Shown: positions 1 to 13,650 of the stretch, one piece after another | How the letters are laid out: the number at the start of each line of letters is the position of its first letter | Position numbering within the stretch: the first letter of the stretch is position 1 | DNA from: Scortum barcoo | Lineage: Eukaryota > Chordata > Actinopteri > Centrarchiformes > Terapontidae | DNA: 64,000 bases | Assembly: GCA_023238725.1 (NCBI GenBank) | Contig: CM041551.1 | Coordinates: forward strand, 8,421,759-8,485,758 | Direction of reading: 5' to 3' | The notes under the pieces: generated by a model | The model's database searches: none | Told to the model about the DNA's origin: nothing | What the model saw: only the letters and a program-made list of their open reading frames with translations | Position numbers and translations under genes: made by a program

Positions 1-540
1 CCCACACATTTCCTCACCCCGCGCCCAAGACTTTTCTCAGGGGCAAACACGCTTACTAGACTCTAAAGTTGTCCTACCCCGAGGAGCACACATTCACACC
101 ACTGGCAAGGGCTTAGTCTTCACATGCTTTAAAGTTGATCACAGCAGCTAATAGACCCCAGATGCATGCTGAGCACCAGAAACATTTTGAGAAAGTCCCT
201 ATCTTGTCATTGAATTGTGTTGCTTTTAAATTCCTCCAACTTGTTGTCTGCCCTTTCATGTTGTTGTTATGTTATGCTCAATTGTTTTTCCTTTTCTGCT
301 ATTCTCAGGTGAATCCAGTTTTCTACTATGTGTGTAACTTCTTATCTTATCAATGTTCTTGACAAGACTAGCTAAACTAAAATGCTGATGTATGTATGAT
401 GCATAATGTTTACCATTTTCACCATTTTCAGTTCAGCATTTTAGTACACTACAATTTTCTAATTAGACAACACTACAGAGCACAGATAAGGGTGATGTTG
501 GTATTTGGTCCAGTTTTTTTTTTTTTAGATAGAATGCAGT

Positions 541-672
541 TTTGACCTGATGATGGCGCTTGATTAAATCCAAAGAATCAGTCATTTGGGGAAGATGAAT
601 AGCTGGACCAAATTTGATAGAAATCCATCCGATAGTTGTCACCTCATGGTGGTGCTACAAGGAACTTTGCTG
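541..672. repeat. decayed fish interspersed repeat fragment
   Basis: The stretch combines 'gatgatggcgct', 'accaaatttgatagaaatcc', 'atccgatagttgt' and 'cctcatggtggtgct'. This order and wording resemble an abundant teleost repeat whose common form has a phrase like accaaatttcatggcaatcc followed by a tgttgagatat segment and a repeated 'ctcatggtggcgct' unit. The copy is diverged and short. I recognise the repeat by its wording, not by a named family, so no family is assigned. Confidence 0.55.
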
Positions 673-2839
673 TATGAACAAAGCATAGTCTAATCATTCT
701 GGCACTACATTATTACATCACATTAATTTGAGTTTACAGACATGTGTTATAAACCTAGATGATTTCTGTTTTATGTCAGATTTAATTTATTGGACAGGTC
801 CATCTCATTCCCAGCAGCTTTTAGACTTCATCACGCAGTTATCATTTTACAGCTTTTCCCGTGCTCTCTTTCTGTCCCTGACCACCCTCCTGTTTTTGCC
901 AAGGCTAAAATACTATCCAATTACATTCCTTTATCTCACTATACCCCACTCTCGTCTCCTGCGTTGGGTGATAATAGAGGGATCCATCACACCATTAGCT
1001 GCAGGCGGTTTTATAAGCTCAGCAAAATGCTGCATAGAGAGAACTCAAATTATAGGCCTCTGCATTATACCTTAAAATACGCATCGTGTTTGGGCCTGTG
1101 TATGTGTGTATGTGTGTGTCTGTGTGAGTGATGATGATACCGCGAGTCATGCTCCCCCCCTAATGACTGATGATGCATTTCCAAGAGGAGAGGAGAAAAA
1201 TGGTGGCAGGTGGCGACATCTCTCACACCACTGTCGTCCCCACCGTTGTCCCGACTGTCTGTCTTTCTGTCTGCATCTCTCTGTGTTGTTTCATCTCTCC
1301 CCCTACTTATCTGCCTTTGCTCTTAAATTACATCCTTAAATTACTTTAGTGAGTGCATATTTTCCTTAACATGACACATTGCAATGTATATGGAGAAACT
1401 GTACCTTTGGCTTTGTGTTTCCTTAGAGTGATGCAAAACAGCCAGGTTAATCTGAATGCAAATAGTTTCATTTAAGGCTTTCACACTTAATCAGAAAAGT
1501 GAAATTTTATTTATTTTGCATATATTGAAAAATGCAGTTTTATCCCAGCAGCCTCAAAAAAGAAGTCAGAGGTCAGTGTCAGCCAAAGAGCAACACTCAG
1601 ATGCAGGCAGGGATTTAGGGATTGATTGTTGCTCTGGGACACTTAAGTACAGCCAATGTATACAAAGTATACTAAGAGCTTAAATCTTGCTTGTTCAGTC
1701 GATGGCTGATCTCTTGAGAAACAGCCAGAACAGTGGATGCTCTGCCACTCCTCTGCTTAGAGAAACAATCTACTAAAGACGTGAAACCAAATGGGGTGCT
1801 ACTTGTCCTTGCACATTTCAATTTCTCATGTTAGTGGATGGCTGCATGCAGCTGATTTTCAGGTCCTTTTCCCTTGTGGTGAAAACAGTGCCTTTATCAG
1901 TTTGGCCAAGTCCATCCTTGCACCTCTGCTCATTTATTGTGAAAGAAGGGTTGCTGGCTTATTTTGCTATTACTATTACAGAGACAGTGTGCTTTTTTGC
2001 CAACCACTGTTTTGGACAAATCATATTTTGCAGATTGACAAATTTAGCTCAGGGAGACAACATGTATACACAAAATGAATGTGACAAAAATCTGAACCAA
2101 GTGGATGTATGTGCCTCTTGTTTTTGGAGCATTTTGAATTGGTCCTGCTTCTGTCTCTCTTCCTACTTGTCTTATTTTCCGATTGCAACAAACTATCTAT
2201 GCATGTAGTACAAGCCATAGTAAAAGAAATGATGTTTCCAAAGCTTTTAAAATACAACAGATTTACTGTATAGTATAACACTTTATACAAAAGCAACACA
2301 TAAAATGCCTTCACTTTTCAGTACTTTTGCTAATTTATCCTAGTACATGACAGTGATGAATCTGTTTTCTCTCTACATAGGTATGTGATTTGTTTAGTCT
2401 GTGAGATTGTGTTGTGGAACTGTGGGGTATTGCTTTTTTATTTTCTCTAAATATGCATAAGAGAGACTGAGATTTTTTTGTTTCTTTCAGATATGTTGCA
2501 TAATTGCCTTTCTGATTTGAAATGATGTGGTAAGGCCAAATAATGTCCGTCTGCTGTCATTCCAGCTGTAGATGTGAAGGCGGATAGATAGGCCGTGTTT
2601 ACTCCTGTAGGAGTCAGCAGCTGGTGACTCCATGTCAGTGGCAAGGAGACTAAGGCCTGCAGGGCCAACAGCAGCAGTGTGTATCTGTTTGTGTGTGTGT
2701 GTGCATGAGCATTTGTATATCTGTGCACCCGTGTGTATGTGTGTGTCCTCATGCTGAGGGGAAACGGGGGTGTTTGGTTCATTAAACATGCAAATGCATG
2801 CTTATCTTCCCCCAACACCAGATAGTGGTGAGAATAGAT

Positions 2840-3050
2840 AAGAACCAACCAAACCATGCCAGAGAGGCAGACAGAGGGAGAAAAACAGAGAGAGTGTGAT
2901 AGAAAGAAACAGAGAGAGACACACTGAGACAAAACACAGACAGAGGGAGAGATTCAAAAAAGACAGCGAGAAAGAGACTGATTCCAAAAAGCAAGGTGTG
3001 GAGAGAGAACAGAGGAAGGAGGGCGAGAGGCACAGAGAGACAGAAGAGAA
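2840..3050 (+). repeat. purine-rich low-complexity tract (GA/GACA-rich)
   Basis: About 200 bases of the + strand are almost free of T and dominated by GAGAGA and ACAGA units. It is simple sequence. The reading frames on the other strand here (Leu/Ser/Phe/Cys-rich) are its translation and not genes. Confidence 0.7.
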
Positions 3051-3796
3051 ATGAGCTTATTAATAAATGCTGTGGAAGGTAATTTCTCCCCAGAGCTTAT
3101 ATAATAGGACACTTGATGGCTATTTGAACATGTGTGTTATCTGTTTTCCTTTGTTTTTTACATTAATAGCCATTATCACCCCTCATGACAGTATTTTCTT
3201 AGTATGTGGTGGGTTTGTATGTCTGTTTATCAGTGTCCCTCACCCACCACTTATTCATCAGACAGCTTTGATCACATTTGAGCAAAATGTGGAAATATGA
3301 TGCATCTTTTCGCTGTTTTTGGCATTTTTGTAAACAAAGATTGACCCAGGGGAGGGCTGTAATTACAGGTCAAAACAAGGTGATAAATATGTTACTGATT
3401 GGCCGTGAGGGATACTGTGTCATTTGGTGTGTTTATTGTTGCCATGTTTTCCTGCCAGTATGCCTGATCAGTGCTGAAGGGTCAACTTTGTGCTGGAACT
3501 ACCTTGAAGTCATTACAAAAAACTTTCAGTGAGTGTGCATCATTTGGTTGGACACTCCTTTTGACTTTGGTGTTTGTAATTATTCTGCGGGAGTGTGTGT
3601 GCGTGTGTATTTGTCAGTGAAGGCAGTTATTAGTATGCATTTATGTGGGATTATGGCCCCTGCTTTGCTGTCAATTCCACAAGAATGGCTGGAAAAAGTG
3701 CGTGTGCATTCATCCATACAAAGGCGCAGAGATGTTGTGTTGACCATGCGCTCAAGAAGCTCGACAGGCTATTACGGCGCTTTTTAATATGCTGCC

Positions 3797-3820
3797 TGTG
3801 TGTGTGTGTGTGTGTGTGTG
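3797..3820 (+). repeat. (TG)12 microsatellite
   Basis: Uninterrupted TG dinucleotides, followed by tttgtagg. Intronic. Confidence 0.9.
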
Positions 3821-4656
3821 TTTGTAGGATCACGCATGTGTGACGCCCTGCCTGCCCGCCTGCCTGTCTTCTGTCTTGTAGGCATGTATTTCTCTGTGTT
3901 GGAGTGTGTGGTGACAGCATGATCGGCGTTGGGGAGAATAGGTTTCCATTTAACAAGATTAAAGTAAGCTGGTTTAAAAAAAATGCCAACTGTAATTCAT
4001 AACAGTTATGGTAAAAAAAAAAGAAAAAAGCAGTGAAGATGCATTACAGAAAAATAGGTGACTAGTATTTTACATGGATGTGTAATATTATAGTCAATGT
4101 TATGCCTCTGCTGGGACCAAAGAAGTATAACCTCATTTGAAACTTGAAGTAACCCAAGTAGCAGGGACACAAGTCAATATATTGATCAATTTTATAACAT
4201 TTTGCTGTATAACATAGTTTTGTTACGAACATCCATTTCATGAAGGGGACATCAAAAATATGAATTTGTTGGATTTATTTTGATGGATTTCTAACTATAC
4301 TAACTGACGAGGTATTGTTGATGGTAATGTCCAGAGTCCAGGAAAAACAGCGAGAGGAAAATGAGCGAGAAAGTGGGGGAGAGGTAATAACAAAGGTTAG
4401 GGAGGAGAACTGGAGAGGTAAACATGCAGATGAAAGTTAGACAGATTGGTGAGAATGAGGAGGAGGGAAACGAGCGATCAAGGTAAGAATGTGCCTCAGA
4501 GATGCTCCCAAAGAATATTTAGGGGGCAAAGGACACATGACCATTAATATGCTGGGCTTAAAATCATGAGTGCTTTCAAGTTCCCTTTTACTGATGTCCT
4601 CAAAACAGTTTGTGCAAGATTGCCTCAGAAAGCTCTGACTTGCTTATGTCTCCCTC

Positions 4657-4725
4657 TGTGTGTGTGTGTGTGTGTGTGTGTGACAGAGAGAGAGTGAGAG
4701 TGAGTGAGAGAGAGAGAGAGAGAGA
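4657..4725 (+). repeat. compound (TG)13 / (AG)n microsatellite
   Basis: A perfect TG run to about 4682 passes directly into an AG-rich run, interrupted by GTGAG units, ending near 4725. Likely length-variable. Intronic. Confidence 0.9.
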
Positions 4726-7700
4726 TTGTCTTCTTGAGGCAACATACCCTGAGGCCAAAGGAATCAGTGCCTGAAGCAGTTTGAGAAGAAGATTTTATAC
4801 TTCACATAGTGGAGGCTATCCAGGCGATAGGTGGTGTATGTTTGTGTGTCTGTGTGCTCAGGGACAGGATGTTTCAGGTGTCTATATGCATGCACACATC
4901 TGCTCCTGACCTGTTCTTTTCAGAAACCCAACTTCCTCACTTTTACCTTGTGAACCTCGCCACCATTCTGTCATTAATGCGTTCCAGCAGTGTGAAGGGG
5001 ACAAAAATCGACAGAAAAGACAAACTGTCTGTTTAGACTCCGAGCCTTTATTCTACATCGTTACCTCTGGTGCCTACATGAATACTAAAGCCTTCAGCAG
5101 TTTGAAAGCAAACAAAAAGACAAATGATTAATTGGATTCATTCACTGAAACATAAAGCAGTGCATGCACTATACTGTGCTGAGCTCCACAAAGCATCATA
5201 TACATGCAGACTTCATAGTGGATTTGGATTAACACAATAAAGCTGGCAAGTTTATTTCCTGTGGGCCAGGGGTTGGATGTGGGGGCAGAGTCCTCCCAAG
5301 AGCTATAACTGGATGCTGTGATTACACTTTTCATTGTGACTTTTATCACCTGCTCTGGATGCTCCCAAATCGATTTTTGTTTGCATTGTAACCCAATGAG
5401 TCAGACGGTATCCTGGGTGGTGAGAGTCACTTGATGATTTAAAACTGACATAATGTAGATGAATTCCTGTAGAGAGTTATATTCTTCATGTTTTAACTTC
5501 TGTATAAGCAATGCAAAGAGTTGGAAATCCCATGTGGATGTGCGTTGTTCACTGTGTGTCTTTCATGCACTTATGCTGTGTATTTGAAACTATTTTTTGA
5601 TTGAAGACACTGATTTTTCTCGGCAATAGCTATCCTTAGTGTAAACCTGCCTACTTTTTGCTTGTTCCTGGTCTTGTCTCCTTTTTATATATCATCCTAT
5701 CTCCAGTCTCCAGTCTACAGTACTCGTGATAAATAGCCTTATTAACTTGCATTTGAATGAAGTAAATCACACTGAAAAAGTGGTTTCATGATCACATCCA
5801 TACATGCCAACCAATGTAATCATGACATATTCATTATACACTGTGAAAATAATGTGTACTTTTTATTATCTCTCCATGAGCCCTGCTGTCTCATGTCTAG
5901 CTTTAATGTGCTATGGATGGCATCTGCTCTGAGGTTCTAGCCCCCAGGTACCTCCCCTGGCTATTTTTCCTCATGAAAAGAGGTTATTTCTGCGCTGTCC
6001 CCTCCAGATAAATCTCGATATAAAGAGGGTAAAGAAAGTGACTGTAGTATAAACGTGATGAAGTAACTTTTTTTTTACAAAGTAGATTAAGTAAAACCAT
6101 AAAACTTCAGGTCTGTCTTTTCCTTTGTTTTTTGTTGTGTACTGCAAGGATTCCCTAAAGTTTTTATGAATGGATGACCAAAAGCTTATTCATAATGAAT
6201 AGAGGGAAAGTGAAGGGGCCTTGATCATTAGATAAGGACACATGTACTGTACATCTTCTTCATGAGTACACTGAACACTGAAAGCTCAGAATCATTGAGC
6301 ACAGTTTTTTAAATTTTTTTTTTAAATCAAATTGGCCAAATCAAGGAAGAGTAACATCCAAGGTAAAAGTGTTTGCTTTCCTAACATTTTCCCCTTTCTC
6401 TCAACATTTGCAAAGAAAAATGAAATTACTTCTTTGTCAGGTAAATTGAGGAAACAGACTGAAATAACAATGTGTTTTTTTTCCTTGTTTGAAAATATAT
6501 TAGGAGCACATTTATTAAACATTGTTGTCACCCTGAAAGTGAGATAAGGACTGAATAGAAATCGCCATCCGTAATGAAACATCACAATCAAAATAGTAGA
6601 ACAACCAAACACAGATTTTGCTGCAATCAATATACTGTAGAGCAAGCTGCAGGCCTGTTATTTACCTGCACTTGTTATAACAACTGTGTGTTTGCTTTCA
6701 TTCATTCACGCAAGTAGAAAATATTTTCTTTTCTGTTCTCACATTCAATGGACGTAATTGTAGAAATTAGATTGGATTTCTGGTTAAAGAATGTAAAATC
6801 AATGGAAGGTCATGCTTTCTGTATTTGTGTTAGTGTGTGTGTGTTTCCAGATAAAACCAGATAAATGGAAAATGAAGGAACAAACAGGAAATTACCACAA
6901 AATATCCTGCACACTGTTTCCCTTATAAGCTCGATGTGCCGCTACTCAGTCAGTAAATCAAATATTAACAGATTTATTTTGTGTGTGTCTCACAAAAAAA
7001 AAGATGTTAGCAAATGCTGACTTTTACACATTTGACGACATCCTGCAAAAATAATAACAATGAACATCTTTGCCATGCCAGCAGGGAAAAGAGAGACACT
7101 CACAAGTTAGCTGCACTCTACTAGCCAGATGACCTTTATGTGTGTGTGTGTGTGCATGCGCGCTCCAGGTCTTAGATGGATGCTGTTGAGTCATTGCGGA
7201 CCAGACATGGTGATATATAGTGATAGCCAGACCAGCCAACTCCTCTCTTACCAGTTAATTAAAACCTCAGCTCCAGGGCCTCACTCTATGTCACCATCCC
7301 CATCAATCAGTCACACATGTACGTGCATACATTTCCACATACTGTATATATGAATTTGTGTGGGCTATGTCTCATCGTCCAACACACCTACACACACCTA
7401 CACCATGTTATTTGTCTAAAGGGAATGAACATTATTCATTTTCATCCTAAAGAGGCCATGTCCCCCTCTTGTGGACCATTAGCAGTCTATAGCATTAATT
7501 ACAGTAGAGGAATGTGAAACAGATGAGTTAAAGGTTCAGAGAGGCATTAGTATACAGTACATGACCACCATTAGTATACAGACACAACTTGTGTGACTAT
7601 ATGGGAATGGGTTGAATGAGAATTGCTCAAAGATAATAATTAAATGCATCCCACAGGCTTGCTATTACAAAGAGTACAATGTGTCCACTTACAACATCTT

Positions 7701-8370
7701 TAAATTCAATCATATTGGGGTGGGACATATGGGATATTGAGGGAATTACGCAGCCAGAGGCCTTCAAACAGGAATAATTGTTGGCCTGCAGAGTTGCTCT
7801 AAGTGACCAGAAAAAACGCTAAGTTCAAGCTTAGAGCCAAACATGGATACAGAGCTCCCTGCATTCTGTATCAAGATTAGTGTCTGTTCCAATATCAATA
7901 ACTAGGCAAGAGGCAAAATTGAGGAGGCTTCTTGTAGATCTGTTTGTTCATCGTGCTGACCCGTTTTACGCAGCTTTAGTGTCATCAAACACGCTCTTGG
8001 CTAACACACACTCCTGTTTCCTCTGATCTGACATGTTGAATATTGCGTTTAATTTGAGTCTTATAATTTTCTCGGTTTGCACTCTTGTTTTTATGCAATA
8101 GCTATGCCACTCTTCAAGTGGTCTCCCTTGAATCATGAATATTGACAGTATGAAGCTCATGTTGAGCCATTATGCTGATCACACAGTCAAGAAGCGACAG
8201 TTCTTATGTGGTGTAAGATTACAAGTGTGTGTGTGTGTGTGTTTGTGTGAAGCCACAGAGTATTGGTAATTGGTCTCATGGGGGCCTCAAAGAGAGAGAC
8301 AGTGTAAAGCAAATAACCTCTCTCCCCTTGCATGCTCATACTGTACACGCACACACTTGCACTTTGCACG

Positions 8371-8395
8371 CACACACACACACACACACACACAC
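8371..8395 (+). repeat. (CA)12 microsatellite
   Basis: Perfect CA run. A GT run on the same strand lies about 130 bases upstream (8225-8242), so the two runs are self-complementary and could form a weak hairpin in a transcript. Confidence 0.9.
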
Positions 8396-11300
8396 TAATA
8401 TATCCCTCCACTGGTGTGGAAGCTGCAGAGAGTGACTCCGTGACTCCCACTAAATCATTGGTTAGATTATCCTCTGGGGGATGAGTGATTTAAACCATCC
8501 ACCGCTTCAGCCCCCAAAGCTCTGAAATGTCCTATCCACCCATGACATCACACTACTGCCCTTGAGTGTAAGTAGGTGTGTGTCTGTAACATATTGACAC
8601 GTGTATGTGTTGCACAGTGCTTGACCAGCTGCAGGAGATTACAATTTATTTAGCAGATGTGGTAGAGACGATGGGGTGATTTTTCTAGTGTTGTTTTAAA
8701 GAAATATGACTTGGGCAATCACACATTCTCACACATAAATGAATAGGACGTCCTCCCACGCCTCCGTCCACCTGTCAGAAGGAACATATCTGTGTAGAAG
8801 TGAAACGAAGGAGATAAGTGTGGAACTGCTGTGACATAAAAGCTCTTTCACCGGGAAGCTAAAAAAAAGTTATGAAAGTGTTCCATCACTCCATGGATAT
8901 GATGTCAAACAGATGTCAAAGTGGCAGATGTATTGCATTTTTGCTCAAAACCAGCCCCTTCCTTTTGACAACATGAAATGTTGCCACAACACAACAGAAA
9001 ATTTAAAGCGAAACTGTGGAATATATGATGGGGAAACACCCTCAGCATCAGTCGCTGGTTCATTCAATTCTTTAAAAATCACAGCTAGTTAAAAAATGTT
9101 CTTATGATTGACTGCACACTGTCCAGCCTCAGTTAGTGCCCATAAGAGTTTTACATGTAGAATCATTCATCGGGAACTCCAAACTGTTTCTGACTGTGGG
9201 CCAGTGACACAGATGTCAAATTATGGTTGCTGTTCTGGCCAAGTGTTTCCACCTTTGGTCTCTGTAATCTGCATTAATCCTGTGCAGTTTGTTTTAATAA
9301 TCAGCCCTATCAGTGATACAGAGGTATGTGAGCATACTTACTGGAATTGACACAGAATTTTGATATTTGGCCTTTCATCTCCTCATATTTAGCTGGAAAC
9401 ATTTCAATATTGAATTTTCTGTGGAAATATAGTTCTCTTAAAATACTGCTGAAAACTCTATACTCAAAACCTGTGATTTGTATGGCAGTCACTGTGTTAT
9501 AGAAATGCTGTTGATTTGTTGTTTGGGAGCTGACTGTTTCCTGAATTTAGCTGACTTTTTGTGTGCCAGCAGTGTGCTGATATATCATCTGTCCCTTTGA
9601 TTTTAATTTGCTGTTGTACTTAGCAGCCTGTGGTATTATTCATATGTAAATTTGTATTGTTATGCTAATACTACGGCTACTTTGTCACATGCGATTATGG
9701 CTCAGTCAGGGAGGCCTTAATGGAGCCAACAGTGCATGTCTTTCAATTAATATTGCTGATGGTTTTGTTAAAATGTTCCTTTTGTTGTACATCATTTCGT
9801 AACTGGTAGAAAATGCAAACAGTGTAGTATACAACTCAAAAATGCAAAATCTGTTAAACAAGGTAAGGTCAGATAGGCCTATTCCTGCAAGGTAAAGCAT
9901 ATATATCCATGGATATAAAAGAAATGTGTTTCAAGCAGAGGGCTATATTCTTTATTTCTCTGTGTGTTTAAGTATGCAAGACCAGTGCAAGTGTTTTTCC
10001 AGTGATCTTGTGAATTCACTGGCACATACTAAGCACAGCGTTCAGTGTAGCTGAATCCCCATTATATTTTTTGATCCTTTGATATAGCCGTTTCATTCAC
10101 AAAATCTATCCCTGGTGTATGGATGCCTAGTGTAGCGGCCTTATAAATGGCTGTTTTACCTACTACTGTAAAGCATCTGCTCTATTTTACTCACCACTAA
10201 ACTGCCTATTGTGCACAAGCATGTTGTTTTGAGCCTATAGAGCTCCTGAGTCTCTGCATGATAGAGCAAACTGTGAGCTGTCTCAGTGTATCAAACATAA
10301 TGGAAAGGTTACAATATTCTGGTTCACTAATGAGGATCATGCAGATCTCACTATATATAGTTGAATATAATGTCAGATTTAACTTTCTGCATCCGTGGCA
10401 CGATCATGAGTCAACACTAAAACTTTTATTCGATTGTTTAAAAATCTATCAAAAGTGAAACTTTTATCCTAACATTTCATAATGTGTGCAGTAGAGCTTT
10501 TAATCTGTAGTTCAATAACATGTCATAACAGTCTTGCTGCAGTAAGCTTTGTTAGATGAGTATAAATATTAGACAGCCCCTATCTGTGTGGAGTGCAATA
10601 ATACAGGGCACACCCGGTGTCAGGCCACCCGTCCCTGGTGAATTATGCATGGAGGTATTCTGTCATTATCTGTGCCGGTGCAAAACGGTGATAGCCCACC
10701 TATCATAATAACTATAATAGCTTGGTGATTTAGACACACACAGCAGATGTTCCTGAGCTGAAATAGTGCAACCAGCAGGTGCTGCTCATAGTGGAAACCC
10801 ACATTTTCTGCATGTGCACACACACAAACACAAACAACTCTATGAACACATCCAGAGTGAGAGAGTAATTGAGTGCACGTGTGTACTCCATTGAACAGGG
10901 GGTTTTCCAAAAATGTTTCTTTAGCTGTAAATTGTTTGTATGTTGTGAGCATGATGAGAGAAATCAGGAAATCCTCTGTGGGGGGACACTCACTGATTGA
11001 GCTGTCCTCCTGCACGGTGTACGATAGACATCCAAGCTTTGTTTGGTAGATGTGAGTCAGGATTTCTATTATCTTCTTGGCAATGATTTAAAAAACAAAA
11101 TTGACTTCTGGCATGCTCTATAAACATCAACCTAAAACTTTATATTCCCTTTCTGTTCCATAAAAATGTTGAGAAAAAACTAGAGCCCCATATAATTGCT
11201 ACAGACATGCATGTGGGTGTATGCAGCACATGACTTATAGCATAGAGAGTTGTGTGATTGCATCTTTATCGTTTTACCTATTTATCGTCTACATGATAAT

Positions 11301-12097
11301 AAAAAGTCCATTGTGAGTGTATTTCTTCCATACACACAAGTCTGCAGTAAAACATTGTGGGACTGTCAGTAGACAACACACACACAAACACACAGAGGCA
11401 TAAATGGACATATACCAATTTACATAGAAACACAAAATACTGACGCACACAAACGGATACTTATGTATTCGTACATGTACATGCTTGTGTCTGTGCGTAC
11501 ATGCAGACGCACAGACACAAGCTTGTAGGATAAACATCTGGATACATATGCAGGACTTTAAAGGAGCTGAGTGGGAGAGAAAAAAGATGCAGAAAGTTGA
11601 AATGTCTCTATTGGTCTTGTCAATACCATGGTGCATTGTTTTCTTTGTTTTTTTGTTGGAAAAGGAGTTTTTGTTGCAGCTGTCAGTAGTCAGGCATTAG
11701 AAGTCATTTCAGTGAACACTTTGACTAGACAATTCTCTTCCCATTCGACTGTTGATCTGTCATTCAGCTGTCATATCCACAAAAGTTTGTCCTCAGCCTT
11801 GTTGTGAGTACAATAGACTGCTCTCTGAATAAAGTATCAGCAAGCTCACACACTGGGACGTATATACATGCGCGCGCACACACACACACATATGTCTACC
11901 TTCACTATAGGTATATATAGAAGGTAAACATGCCATATATGCATCCACATAAACAAATACATTTTCTGCTTTTCTTCATTTTTTTCTGCCTACATGTTTA
12001 GAAACAGTCTGACTCTTGTATGTGATAGTTTTGTGTTGATTTCATTCTTTTCTTTCACATTGTCATTTCACCTACTCCCAATACAAAGGCAGTTTCA

Positions 12098-12162
12098 AAT
12101 CTGTCTCTCTCTCTCCCTCTTTCTTTCTCTCTCTCATGCACACACACACACACACACACACA
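12098..12162 (+). repeat. CT-rich tract followed by (CA)n
   Basis: A pyrimidine run of CTCT units passes into a perfect CA run at about 12139-12162. Simple sequence in the upstream intron. Confidence 0.85.
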
Positions 12163-13415
12163 GACACGCTGCCCACCCCCACATCCTGTGCAGAGCATTA
12201 AGGCCCACTCCTCAGCCTTGATTGACAGATTACCATTACGGTGTCGCCCTGTCATGCTGACGATGATGAAGTACAACACTGTTGTTATGACAACCACCAG
12301 TTGGTAGTTATGTGTCCATACAAAAGACAGATCTGCAAAATAGACTGAGTGTTTCCCAAACCAGCTCTCTGCCTCAAAGTGAGTTAGCACAATTCTGCCT
12401 AACATTACTGTACATTTTTCTCCCGGGAATAACTATTGAAGCTCATAAAAGTTCCACATGACATCGGTGTATATAGGGCACTGGTAGTCAGGTATTTGTC
12501 TTCGGGCTGCCCTTCAGTCGAGATTTGAAGGTTTTCTCAGGTCAGTGGAAGTCTATGCATTTCCTACAATACCAAGGGGAAACCTGGTCAAAGTGTGAGT
12601 GCTCAACAAGCGTTTTCGTTGGTTGATTGTGAACAGCTGGCTTGTGAACTCAACTGGAATGTTTTCACAAATTAGCCCTCTGCAAGCAAGTGCAAATCAG
12701 ATGAAAAGCCACTCAATTTTTCTCAACACTTTTAATTGTATATGAAAGAATAAAGCTCTCTAAAATATGATTTCAAGTGTCCATCATGTCATCATGTCCA
12801 TCATCAGGGTTTTGTGTAAGCTCTGAATAACTGCATCATTTATTTGTTTTCCATTCATATCCACTTGTGCCTTGACAGTAGCATTTGTGTTAGACAGTGC
12901 ATAATAAATGGATAAAAATAATGTTTAAGCATACAAATATTTACAGCCTCTTGTGGTGTTTGCAGTTTGAAAGCACTTTACCTTTTACTGTCAGTCATAA
13001 AATGTATCAGCAGAATGAACACTTTATGCATATGAAAAATATTTTTGCATTATTGTGTTTTGTACCCTTTGTAATCTCTAAGTCACCATGTATTGAACAC
13101 ACATGAACAAGTGCACAATTGTCCCAGGAATCTACAAATAAAAGCATAGAGGCTATAACATTATTTGTTATTATTATTGCTATTACTATATGTTATTTGC
13201 TTTGTGTTAGGGGGAGGGATATCATTACACCTCATTCCAAAGTAATTAGTAGGTATACAGGTTAATGAAAAATGCCTGTTAAATATACTGGACTACTTTG
13301 TAATGACCATATTCCTCTTATTTGGCTTGAACTTCTCTATCATTCAGGTTTATTTCAGCTCAGACGAACTGCATTCACTCTGACAAATGACATTTTACAA
13401 TTGTTGGAAAACAGG

Positions 13416-13650
13416 GTGGTGCATTTGGGAGGGGTGTCACCCCTCAGTTGGAGAACTTGGGTTCAAGCTGCCGTGTCCACAGCCATCCATCCTGCTTGTT
13501 CAGCTCTCCTTGAACAAGACACTGAATCCCTCCCAGCTCACAACTGTGCTGAGGCACAACGCAATCTGACCGCTTTGCAGTCAAAGATGAATGAATATCC
13601 TCAGGGAGATCAAGTTGCACGGCTTCATTTCCTCTCTGACTTTTTACTTA
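13416..13650. repeat. SINE-like fish interspersed repeat (decayed)
   Basis: Contains a B-box-like 'gggttcaagctgccg' at about 13459 and, further on, 'ccttgaacaagacactgaatccc', a phrase that recurs in many teleost short interspersed repeats. A frame of 158 residues (13272-13748) runs through it but has no protein resemblance I can recognise. The intact A box and 3' tail are not obvious, so it is either a tRNA-type SINE remnant or a non-autonomous DNA element. Confidence 0.5.
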